From an uncultured Clostridia bacterium (GTDB lineage Bacteria; Bacillota; Clostridia; Lachnospirales; Anaerotignaceae), in NCBI GenBank assembly GCA_910587735.1, contig CAJUNT010000005.1, positions 62,001 to 126,000 on the forward strand: 64,000 nt of DNA. The letters are read 5' to 3'. The translations under genes and the position numbers were made by a program. This document shows, one piece after another, positions 16,244 to 24,029 of the stretch. Each line of letters starts with the position of its first letter. Within the stretch, counting starts at the first letter, position 1. The notes under the pieces are model-generated. The model ran no database searches. It saw nothing but the letters and a program-made list of their open reading frames with translations, and had not been told where the DNA came from.

Positions 16244-17788
16244 ATGGGCAATGAAATATTACGTATGGAACAAATAACCAAAATATATCCTAATGGTGTT
16301 ATGGCAAATAAAGAAGTCAATCTATTTGTAAATGCTGGAGAAATTCATGCTTTAATGGGAGAAAACGGTGCAGGGAAAAGTACACTTATGAAAATATTAT
16401 TTGGCATTGAGCCAAAAGACAGTGGAAAAATATACTTTAAAGGCAAAGAAATCAATACACAAAGTGCAGCAGAAACCATTAAATTAGGTATTGGTATGGT
16501 ACATCAGCATTTTATGCTTGTGGAGTCATTACGTGTTTATGAAAATGTCATATTGGGCATGGAGCCAAAAAAGGGACTGTTTACAGATAAAGAAAGTGCT
16601 ATACAGCTTGTAAAAGATATGGCAAAAAAATACAATTTGAATGTAGACCCTATGGCAAAAGTGTCTGACCTTTCTGTTGGTGTCAAACAAAAAGTTGAAA
16701 TATTAAAAGTATTAGTGAGAGGAGCAAAACTTTTGATATTGGACGAGCCAACAGCAGTATTGACGCCTCAGGAAACAAAAGAATTGTTTGAACAACTCAT
16801 ATTGTTAAAACAAAATGGACATACTATAATATTTATCTCTCACAAAATAAAAGAAGTACGTCAAATTTGTGATAATATTACTGTATTGCGTGGGGGACGT
16901 TATGTAGGCACTATGCCCGTGGCAGATTCTACTGAAGAAGAAATTTCACGTTTTATGGTGGGACGTGATGTAGTATTAAAAGTCAATAAAAGTCCAGCAA
17001 AATTTGGAGATGTGCTTTTAGATGTACAGAATGTAAGTTATATCAATCAAGAAAACAAGAAAGTATTAAACAATGTATCATTTCAGTTAAAAAGAGGACA
17101 AATATTAGGTGTTGCAGGCGTAGAAGGCAATGGACAAAATGAATTAGCAGAGTGTATATTCGGATTTTATAAAAATGTGCAAGGTAAAATTATATTTAAT
17201 AATCAAAATATATTAGAAAAATCAATACATGACATTCGTACACTTGGTATTTCTTATATTCCAGAAGACCGTATCAAAACGGGTGTAGCGAAAGATGTTA
17301 CAATATGGGAAAATTTGGTTTCTGATAGAATAGACAGCAAAGAATTAAAACAAAAAGGACTTTTGAATGGTAAAAAAATAAGAGATATGACAAAAAAATT
17401 GATTGCTGATTTTGCCATACTTTGTAAAAATGAAGACCAACAAGCAGGTATGCTTTCTGGGGGAAATATGCAAAAAGTAGTTGTTGCAAGAGAGTTTTCT
17501 GCAAATCCAGAACTTTTGATTGCCAATCAGCCTACAAGAGGCATTGACGTAGGCGCAAATGAATTTATATGGAAAAAAATTGTAGAACAAAGAGATGCTG
17601 GCAAAGGAATATTGTTGATTTCTGCGGATTTAAATGAGGTTATGGAACTAAGTGACAGTATACTTGTTATGTGTGATGGAGAGCCAGCCGCTTATTTTGA
17701 AAACAGCAAAGATATTACAGAGTATGAATTAGGTATGTATATGCTTGGTATTAAAAAACAAACAGAGCAAGAACGGAGGGGAGCATAA
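16244..17788 (+). CDS. ABC transporter ATP-binding protein, nucleoside/sugar type (two NBDs)
   Basis: Double ATPase of a carbohydrate/nucleoside uptake transporter (CUT2-like, NupA/YufO group), 514 residues. First NBD: Walker A GENGAGKST, signature LSVGVKQKVEI, Walker B LLILDEPTAVLTPQE. The second NBD has a degenerate Walker A, GVEGNGQNE, the signature LSGGNMQKVV, and IANQPTRGIDVGANE in place of a normal Walker B, as is usual in this family where the second site is weak. The ATG follows AAAGGAG. Its stop overlaps the first permease start by one base. Confidence 0.93.
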   Translation: MGNEILRMEQITKIYPNGVMANKEVNLFVNAGEIHALMGENGAGKSTLMKILFGIEPKDSGKIYFKGKEINTQSAAETIKLGIGMVHQHFMLVESLRVYENVILGMEPKKGLFTDKESAIQLVKDMAKKYNLNVDPMAKVSDLSVGVKQKVEILKVLVRGAKLLILDEPTAVLTPQETKELFEQLILLKQNGHTIIFISHKIKEVRQICDNITVLRGGRYVGTMPVADSTEEEISRFMVGRDVVLKVNKSPAKFGDVLLDVQNVSYINQENKKVLNNVSFQLKRGQILGVAGVEGNGQNELAECIFGFYKNVQGKIIFNNQNILEKSIHDIRTLGISYIPEDRIKTGVAKDVTIWENLVSDRIDSKELKQKGLLNGKKIRDMTKKLIADFAILCKNEDQQAGMLSGGNMQKVVVAREFSANPELLIANQPTRGIDVGANEFIWKKIVEQRDAGKGILLISADLNEVMELSDSILVMCDGEPAAYFENSKDITEYELGMYMLGIKKQTEQERRGA

Positions 17789-18867
17789 TGACTATCAAAA
17801 AAAATGCAATGACTATTGTAGAAATATTAAGAACAATGGTAGCAATATTTTGTTCTCTTTTAATGGTATTTGCTATTATACTTCTTGTAAGTGACCAACC
17901 TGTTTCTGCGTTAAGAGATTTTTTAATTGGACCATTAACTTCTGTAAGAAGAATAGGAAATGTAATAGAGGCAATGACGCCTTTAATATTTACAGGACTT
18001 TCTGTTACAATGCTTTATAGAGCAGGACTGTTCAATTTAGCTATGGAAGGTGCATTTTTTATAGGAGCAGTCGCAGCAACGGCAGGCGCATTACTTTTTG
18101 ATTTGCCTCCAGTAATCAATTTAGTTGTTGCAATGGCTTTTGCTATGATAGCAGGAGGTATTGTAACATTTATACCCGCAATATTAAAAGTAAAATGTCA
18201 TGCAAATGAATTGGTTACATCATTGATGTTAAATTATGTTTGTTTGTATTTGGGATTATATATTATTACTGCATTTTTTTACGACCCTCAAATGAATTCC
18301 AATTATTCTTATATGTTTGCAGATAGTATGGTACTTCCGAAACTGTTTTCCAAAACAAGAATTAACACAGGAACAATTATTGCACTGGTAACAGTTTTTG
18401 TTGTGTGGCTGATATTAAATAAAACATCATTTGGTTATAAAGTCACATTAGTAGGCAAAAATGATAATATGGCAAAATATTCTGGTATTCATGCAGGCAT
18501 AGTAATTATAGGTTCTCAAATATTGGGTGGTATGCTTGCGGGATTAGGCGGTTCAGTAGAATTGTTTGGTATGTATCAGAGATTTCAATACCAAGGATTA
18601 CCAGGGTATGGTTGGGATGGTGTGTTAATTGCCATTGTGGCAAGGTATCAAGCGAAATATATTCCTCTAGCGGCACTATTTTTGGCATATTTGCGTATTG
18701 GTGCAGATATTATGTCAAGAAATACCGATATTCCTTTTGAAATCGTTAAAATTATACAAGCAATTATGATAGTATTGATATCTGCACAGGCAATATTGAG
18801 TAAATACCGCCAGAAACTTGTTGTAAAAGAGGCGAAAGAATTAGAAGAAATGGGGGAAAAAGTATGA
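17788..18867 (+). CDS. ABC transporter permease, nucleoside type (first)
   Basis: Polytopic inner-membrane permease of the BPD_transp_2 family (NupB/YufP-like), 359 residues, with about nine to ten hydrophobic segments. The family hallmark is seen in MTPLIFTGLSVTMLYRAGLF near residue 60 and in the gating-region helix GGMLAGLGGSVELFGM. It pairs with the next permease to form the channel, driven by the double ATPase. The start overlaps the ATPase stop by one base, the end overlaps the second permease by four (ATGA), so the three are tightly coupled. Confidence 0.92.
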   Translation: MTIKKNAMTIVEILRTMVAIFCSLLMVFAIILLVSDQPVSALRDFLIGPLTSVRRIGNVIEAMTPLIFTGLSVTMLYRAGLFNLAMEGAFFIGAVAATAGALLFDLPPVINLVVAMAFAMIAGGIVTFIPAILKVKCHANELVTSLMLNYVCLYLGLYIITAFFYDPQMNSNYSYMFADSMVLPKLFSKTRINTGTIIALVTVFVVWLILNKTSFGYKVTLVGKNDNMAKYSGIHAGIVIIGSQILGGMLAGLGGSVELFGMYQRFQYQGLPGYGWDGVLIAIVARYQAKYIPLAALFLAYLRIGADIMSRNTDIPFEIVKIIQAIMIVLISAQAILSKYRQKLVVKEAKELEEMGEKV

Positions 18868-19772
18868 TTGATGTAATACTTTCTACAGATTTTTTCTTTA
18901 CTACCATTCGTGTTATGACACCGATATTATTTGCAGCACTTGCCTGTATGGTATTTACAAAAGGCGGTATTGATTCCATAGGAACAGAGGGTATTATGCT
19001 AAGTTGTGCATTGGCTGGACCTTTAGGAAGTTATATTACAAAAAGTGCTTTTGGTGGTGTGATAATTGCCATGATAATAGGTGCATTATTATCCTGTCTT
19101 TTTGGATATGTTACAATTTATTTAAAAAGTGAGCCAGTATTAGCAGGTATTGCATTAAATACATTAGCGAGCGGACTGACGATATTTGTAATTTATTATG
19201 CTACTGGTGAAAAAGGCTCTACACAAAGCCTTATGAGTCCTACTGTGGCAAATGTGCATATTCCTATATTAAAAGATATACCTATATTAGGAGCAGTTTT
19301 TTCAGGACATAGTATATTGACCTATTTAGGCATTTTTATTATGATAGTGCTTGCATTTTTTATATATAGAACGCCAGCAGGATTACGCATACGCTCTGTG
19401 GGAGAAAATCCAGAGGCAGCAAAATCTGTAGGTATTAATGTAATAAAATATAAATATATGTCATTGATTATTGCGGGTGCGCTTTGTGGATTAGGCGGTG
19501 CATATATGTCTATGAGCTATGTTTCTTTTTTTTCAAAAGAAATGATTGCAGGACGTGGATTTATAGGCATGGCAGCAGAATCTATGGGAAGAGGTACACC
19601 TTGGGGTGTAACGCTTTCAGCACTTTTGTTTGGTGCTGCGGATTCTCTTGCTATTAGATTACAGCTTTTACAATTACCTGCACAGTTGATACAAACAATA
19701 CCCTATGTAATTACCATTATTGCGATTGCGGTATATTCCTATACTCGCTCCAAACAGAAAAAGAAATACTAG
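18864..19772 (+). CDS. ABC transporter permease, nucleoside type (second)
   Basis: Second membrane subunit (NupC/YufQ-like, BPD_transp_2), 302 residues with about eight to nine membrane helices. It opens with a short periplasm-facing stretch and the typical TPILFAALACMVFTKGGID, and carries RSVGENPEAAKSVGINV and GALCGLGGAYMSMS in the cytoplasmic loop region. Together with the BMP lipoprotein, the ATPase and the first permease it makes a complete uptake system. The ADP-ribosylglycohydrolase-family gene starts 29 bases later. Confidence 0.92.
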   Translation: MIDVILSTDFFFTTIRVMTPILFAALACMVFTKGGIDSIGTEGIMLSCALAGPLGSYITKSAFGGVIIAMIIGALLSCLFGYVTIYLKSEPVLAGIALNTLASGLTIFVIYYATGEKGSTQSLMSPTVANVHIPILKDIPILGAVFSGHSILTYLGIFIMIVLAFFIYRTPAGLRIRSVGENPEAAKSVGINVIKYKYMSLIIAGALCGLGGAYMSMSYVSFFSKEMIAGRGFIGMAAESMGRGTPWGVTLSALLFGAADSLAIRLQLLQLPAQLIQTIPYVITIIAIAVYSYTRSKQKKKY

Positions 19773-19801
19773 TAATTTGATATATAGAAGGAGGTTATAT
19801 T

Positions 19802-21214
19802 GTGTCAAAAAAGGCATGGGAATATGAAAGAAATTGGATAGAAAATGCCATACCCCCTACTGTAGAGCAAAATTGTGAACAGGACTGGCTAAGTTATTTG
19901 CAAGCAGGGAAAGCGTGTGATGAGAAGTTATTTAAAGATTGGTTTAGCGTTGTTCCAGGTTCAAAAGCACCTTGTCATTTGGTTGTTGCTGCAATACAAA
20001 GTATGTATAATAGGGGTTATGATGTAACAGAGGCAGAAAAATATATTGAAAGTGGATTGCAGGCAGAAAAACAAAAAGATGGCGCAGCAATACAACAAAT
20101 TACAGCAAAAATATATCATTTATTAAATACAGCAAAAAAAGATGTCTATTCTAGTTATTGGAATTATAAACAATATAGTGTGTGGGAAGATATTGAAAAG
20201 GATGTTATATTTGAACCACAAACAGAAATAGATGTATTTTCAGAGGAATTTGCTGATAAAATAAAATATGGCTGGCTAGGACAGTTAATAGGTGGTGCTT
20301 TGGGTACACAATTGGAAGGCTATACATCTGAAAATATTAAAAAGAAATTTGGAGATGTAAAGGGATATTTAAGAGAACCCGAAACATATAATGATGATAT
20401 TACATATGAAATTGCATTTTTGGAAAGTTTTTGTCAAAAAGGATATGATATTAAATCAGAGGATATTGCAGAACAATGGCTTGCTTTGATTTCTGACGGA
20501 TATTCTGCGGAAGAAATTGCACTGAATAATTTAAGACGAGGCATTTTCCCACCAGAAAGCGGTGTATTAGGAAATTATTTTTATGACTGGATAGGTGCAC
20601 AAATGAGAACGGCAATACATGGTATGGTTGCTCCTGGAAATGCAAAATTGGCAGCAAAATTAGCTGTGTATGATAGTGTAATTTCGCATTCTAATAATGG
20701 TATGATAGGTGGTATGTTTAATGCTATGTTAGTATCATTGAGTTTTGTAGAAAAAAATGCAAAAACATTATTAGAAAAAACAATAGCATTGTTACCTCAA
20801 AAAAGTGAATACGCTTCTATTACTATTTTTGTATTAGAACAATGTAAAAAATGCCATACATGGCAAGAAGCGTGGAAAATTTGTGAAAATCATTTAAAAC
20901 AATATCATTGGATTCATGCTTATCCTAATGTTGCAGCAGAAATTGTTGCATTATGGTATGGTAATGATGATTTTGATGAAACTTGCTATATTATATGTAT
21001 GTTAGGGCAGGACGTGGATTGTACTGCTGCACCAATATTAAATGCTCTAGCAATACTCATTGATTTTAGTGCAGTGAACCAACAGAAATATGTACAGCCA
21101 CTAGGAGAAAATATACACACTATGATGAGAAAAATGCAGAAATTTACAATTTCAGAATTATGCAGTAAAACAGTAAATGCAGTAAGAAATGCATATCAAA
21201 AAAGAGGTGTTTGA
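19802..21214 (+). CDS. ADP-ribosylglycohydrolase-family protein
   Basis: Protein of 470 residues with an ADP-ribosylglycohydrolase (DraG-like) fold in about residues 155-435 and an N-terminal extension of about 150 residues that I do not recognise. Visible family motifs: GQLIGGALGTQLEGY, the metal-site DDITYEIAFLE, the SHSNNGMIGGMFNAML helix, and DVDCTAAPILNAL at the place of the usual DTDT metal motif. The GTG start at 19802 follows AAGGAGG. In this operon, with ribokinase and a nucleoside transporter, it may cleave an N-glycosidic bond in imported nucleosides to release ribose; reversal of protein ADP-ribosylation is the alternative. Function is inferred. Confidence 0.8.
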   Translation: MSKKAWEYERNWIENAIPPTVEQNCEQDWLSYLQAGKACDEKLFKDWFSVVPGSKAPCHLVVAAIQSMYNRGYDVTEAEKYIESGLQAEKQKDGAAIQQITAKIYHLLNTAKKDVYSSYWNYKQYSVWEDIEKDVIFEPQTEIDVFSEEFADKIKYGWLGQLIGGALGTQLEGYTSENIKKKFGDVKGYLREPETYNDDITYEIAFLESFCQKGYDIKSEDIAEQWLALISDGYSAEEIALNNLRRGIFPPESGVLGNYFYDWIGAQMRTAIHGMVAPGNAKLAAKLAVYDSVISHSNNGMIGGMFNAMLVSLSFVEKNAKTLLEKTIALLPQKSEYASITIFVLEQCKKCHTWQEAWKICENHLKQYHWIHAYPNVAAEIVALWYGNDDFDETCYIICMLGQDVDCTAAPILNALAILIDFSAVNQQKYVQPLGENIHTMMRKMQKFTISELCSKTVNAVRNAYQKRGV

Positions 21215-21216
21215 TT

Positions 21217-21798
21217 ATGAAAGTATTATTTGTAAATGCTTGTGCAAGAAGAGATTCCAGAACATTGGAACTTTGCAGATATTTTTTACAACAATATAAA
21301 CAATATCATAGTGATGTAGCAATAGAAGAAATCAATATTTGTGAAGAAAAAAATCTTTTACCTATAAATGAGCAAAAATTGATACAAAGAAATGATTTAA
21401 TAGCAAAAAAAGACTGGAATCATGAAACAATGAAATATGCTTTACAATGGAATCAAGCAGAAAAAGTCATCATAGGAGCGCCCTATTGGGATTGGAGTTT
21501 TCCTTCTGTATTAAAGATATACATAGAAAATATTATTGTTTCAGAATTAAATTTTGTATTTAGAGAAAATCGTTCTGTGGGATTGTGTAAAGGAGAAAAA
21601 ATGCTTTATATTGCCACAGCAGGGGGAAATGCAGAACAAAATATGGGATATGATTATATAGTACGTGTTTTAAAAGAATTAGGAGAATATCAAAGCGATT
21701 ATATACACGCAGATAATTTGGATGTACAAGGTATAGATATTAATGCGATTATGCAAAATGCAAAAAAACAAATAGAAGAAATGGCAAAAAACTGGTAA
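21217..21798 (+). CDS. Flavodoxin-fold NAD(P)H oxidoreductase
   Basis: Flavodoxin-like-fold protein of the NQO/azoreductase (Flavodoxin_2) group, 193 residues, expected to bind FMN or FAD. Family features are the N-terminal MKVLFVNACARRDSRT, the flavin loop IIGAPYWDWSFPSVLKIYIE and the ATAGG stretch near residue 132. The ATG at 21217 directly follows the ADP-ribosylglycohydrolase stop (21212-21214); a TTG two codons earlier is possible. It is the last gene of the ribose/nucleoside operon and its redox role there is not evident. Confidence 0.82.
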   Translation: MKVLFVNACARRDSRTLELCRYFLQQYKQYHSDVAIEEINICEEKNLLPINEQKLIQRNDLIAKKDWNHETMKYALQWNQAEKVIIGAPYWDWSFPSVLKIYIENIIVSELNFVFRENRSVGLCKGEKMLYIATAGGNAEQNMGYDYIVRVLKELGEYQSDYIHADNLDVQGIDINAIMQNAKKQIEEMAKNW

Positions 21799-21802
21799 AT
21801 AA

Positions 21803-21843
21803 AAAAGGCGTCATATTATATGTGTTATATGACGTCTTTTATT
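21803..21843. terminator. Bidirectional terminator between convergent genes
   Basis: AAAAGGCGTCATAT pairs with ATATGACGTCTTTT, with A-runs on one side and T-runs on the other, so it can end transcription from both the operon on the left and the glyoxalase-fold gene on the right. Confidence 0.85.
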
Positions 21844-21847
21844 ATGC

Positions 21848-22228
21848 TTATTCATGCAGTTCCAAAGGTAAACCATCAGGGTCTTTAAAAAAAGTATATT
21901 TTTTGTTTGTATAGCTGTCAATACGTATAGGTTCTGTTTTAATGTCTTTCTCATTTAATTCTTTTATGGCATCTTCTATGCAGTCCACATAAAATGCAAT
22001 GTGGCGTAATCCGCACGCTTCCGGATAACTGGGACGTTTAGGACTGTTAGGAATACCAAACAATTCAATTTCACAATTATCTAATTTTAAATCTAGTTTA
22101 TAATCATTTTTGTCATTTCTGTAATTTTCCCGTAATATACGAAATCCTAGCTGATTGACATAAAAATCTTTAGAGCGTTGATAATCTGATGCAATAATAG
22201 CAATATGATGTATTGTTTTGAAATTCAT
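21848..22228 (-). CDS. VOC-family (glyoxalase/dioxygenase-fold) protein
   Basis: Single-domain vicinal-oxygen-chelate protein, 126 residues, with the paired beta-alpha-beta-beta-beta units. It begins MNFKTIHHIAIIASDYQRSK with the first metal-ligand His in IHHIAI, has CGLRHIAFYVD at the centre and ends with FFKDPDGLPLELHE carrying the last Glu ligand. This matches the GloA2-like group of Firmicutes, commonly annotated as lactoylglutathione lyase-like, though glutathione is not expected in such anaerobes and the true substrate is unknown. A ribosome site GAAAGGAA precedes the ATG. It is monocistronic. Confidence 0.88.
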   Translation of the reverse strand: MNFKTIHHIAIIASDYQRSKDFYVNQLGFRILRENYRNDKNDYKLDLKLDNCEIELFGIPNSPKRPSYPEACGLRHIAFYVDCIEDAIKELNEKDIKTEPIRIDSYTNKKYTFFKDPDGLPLELHE

Positions 22229-22421
22229 AATATCATTCCTTTCTATGTATATTTATATTTTTATTTTATTATAATATTGTGTATTTATAAAGTGAATTTT
22301 TATATTGTCATTTTTTGTAAAAAGTTTTTTGATGTATATAAAATTTTAATGATAAGTTACTATATTAAAATATTTCAGAATATGCTACAATAAAAAAATA
22401 TACGAGAAAGGAAGGAATAGC

Positions 22422-23291
22422 ATGATAATTAAAATAATTTGTGGTTTTTTTATGGCGTTAGCGGATAGTGTGCCAGGGGTATCTGGGGGAACAATAGCAT
22501 TTTTATTAGGACAGTATGATAATTTTATCAATTCATTAAACAACATCATAGCAGGAACAATGAAACAAAAAAAAGAGGCAATTCGTTTTTTAATACAGTT
22601 GATGATAGGCTGGGTAATTGGTTTTATACTTGCTGTACTGATATTAACGGCTGTTTTTGAAAAACATATTTATCAAGTCAGTTCACTATTTTTAGGATTT
22701 ATTGTATTTTCCATACCTATTGTTACAAGAGAAGAAAGAAAAAGTTTTTTGGGACATGAAAAAAATATCGTTTATATGATAGCTGGTATATTAGTTGTAG
22801 TATTGATTACCTATTTTAATACAGCAAGCGAAGAAGAAGGTACTAAAGATTTGATACATATGTCTTTTGGCACAGCAATTTATTTATTTGTAGCAGCAAT
22901 GATTGCTATATCTGCTATGGTATTGCCTGGAATTTCAGGCTCCACACTGCTTTTGATATTTGGGCTGTATGTACCTGTTATGAATGCAATAAAAAGTGTA
23001 TTATCATTTCAAATGGAGGCATTGCCAGTAGTGATTATATTTGGATTGGGCGTATTAACGGGTATTGTAACAGTTGTGCGTGTTGTAAAAATTGCATTGG
23101 AGAAATTTCGCTCTCAAACAGTATATACTATTGTAGGACTTATGATAGGCTCTCTGTATGCTATTGTAATGGGTCCAACAACATTGGATATCCCACAGCA
23201 AGCTATGAGTATTTCTACATTTCATGTATTATTTTTTATCATTGGTGGTGTATTGATAGGAGCATTGCAGATGTTGAAAAAAATGCAGTAA
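22422..23291 (+). CDS. DUF368 membrane protein
   Basis: Polytopic membrane protein of the DUF368 family, 289 residues and about eight to nine hydrophobic segments. It shows the duplicated glycine-rich motif of the family: MALADSVPGVSGGTIAF near the start and MVLPGISGSTLLLIFG in the middle. DUF368 proteins have been linked to polyprenyl-phosphate (C55-P) recycling across the membrane in other bacteria; whether that holds here is inference. The ATG at 22422 follows GAAAGGAAGG. It is monocistronic, with a terminator at 23319-23349. Confidence 0.9.
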   Translation: MIIKIICGFFMALADSVPGVSGGTIAFLLGQYDNFINSLNNIIAGTMKQKKEAIRFLIQLMIGWVIGFILAVLILTAVFEKHIYQVSSLFLGFIVFSIPIVTREERKSFLGHEKNIVYMIAGILVVVLITYFNTASEEEGTKDLIHMSFGTAIYLFVAAMIAISAMVLPGISGSTLLLIFGLYVPVMNAIKSVLSFQMEALPVVIIFGLGVLTGIVTVVRVVKIALEKFRSQTVYTIVGLMIGSLYAIVMGPTTLDIPQQAMSISTFHVLFFIIGGVLIGALQMLKKMQ

Positions 23292-23318
23292 TAGAATTTC
23301 AATATTTTTTAATAAACG

Positions 23319-23349
23319 AAAGCGATTCGATAATACGAATCGCTTTTTA
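23319..23349. terminator. Bidirectional terminator between the DUF368 and marR-like genes
   Basis: An 11-bp perfect stem, AAAGCGATTCG with CGAATCGCTTT, six-base loop, T-run on one side and A-rich sequence on the other. Confidence 0.85.
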
Positions 23350-23357
23350 TATATAAT

Positions 23358-23810
23358 TTATTGATTATTTTTAGTAAAAATATCGTTTAATATTGTAATG
23401 GCTTCTGATAGTCTTACTTTATCTTTTTCTGTAATTTTATTTATAGTATACAGTACATTTTGTATCATATTTTCTCCAGCTTCTTCTAAAAATTGATTGC
23501 CCAGAGGTGTGATTTTAATATAAACACGTCTGCGGTTTTGTTTATCATGTACTCTCTCCACATAATTTTTATTTTCTAAATCATTTATAATGCGGGAAAG
23601 ATGTTGATTTGTTACTTCCAATTTTTCAGCAAGTGCAGACATTGTTAAATGCTGTTGAGAAAAACAGTTTAAAACACAAAGTGTATGGAAAGCATGAGAA
23701 TTAATACGAATATTGGAAAAAGGAAGTTGATGATTATGAAATGCGCTTCTGATTTCCATTAATACATTGCAAAAATCTACGGCTAATTTACGGTTTTCAT
23801 TTTCATTCAT
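23358..23810 (-). CDS. MarR-family transcriptional regulator
   Basis: Winged-helix regulator of the MarR family, 150 residues. The wHTH is clear: LTMSALAEKLEVTNQHLSRI followed by the wing YVERVHDKQNRRRVYIKITP. The start at 23810 was chosen because AAAGGGGT lies just upstream of MNENEN; a longer in-frame version starting at 23894 would run through its own promoter. It is divergent from a heterodimeric ABC exporter whose -35 box lies inside a perfect palindrome, so it very probably represses the exporter and responds to a toxic ligand. Confidence 0.88.
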   Translation of the reverse strand: MNENENRKLAVDFCNVLMEIRSAFHNHQLPFSNIRINSHAFHTLCVLNCFSQQHLTMSALAEKLEVTNQHLSRIINDLENKNYVERVHDKQNRRRVYIKITPLGNQFLEEAGENMIQNVLYTINKITEKDKVRLSEAITILNDIFTKNNQ

Positions 23811-23911
23811 ATCAATACCCCTTTTATAGAAATCATATTCTATATTATTATAGTAGTGTGTTGCTAAAAAGTCAATAGCACATGAATAGTTCATATAATA
23901 TTAACAATTAT

Positions 23912-23944
23912 ACTATTGACAATAGTAATATAAGATATTATAGT
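23912..23944 (+). promoter_or_regulatory. Exporter promoter overlapped by a MarR-type palindromic operator
   Basis: TTGACA (23916-23921) and TATAGT (23939-23944) are spaced by 17 bases. The palindrome ACTATTGACAATAGT (23912-23926; 7-base arms around one A) covers the -35 box. This is the classical arrangement for MarR repression of a divergent efflux pump. Confidence 0.72.
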
Positions 23945-24029
23945 TTAGTATACAGCATTATCATTTTGTTTTGAAAATATTTAAAATAATATCAAAAAAT
24001 TTTATGTGACAGAAAGGAGTATAACAATC

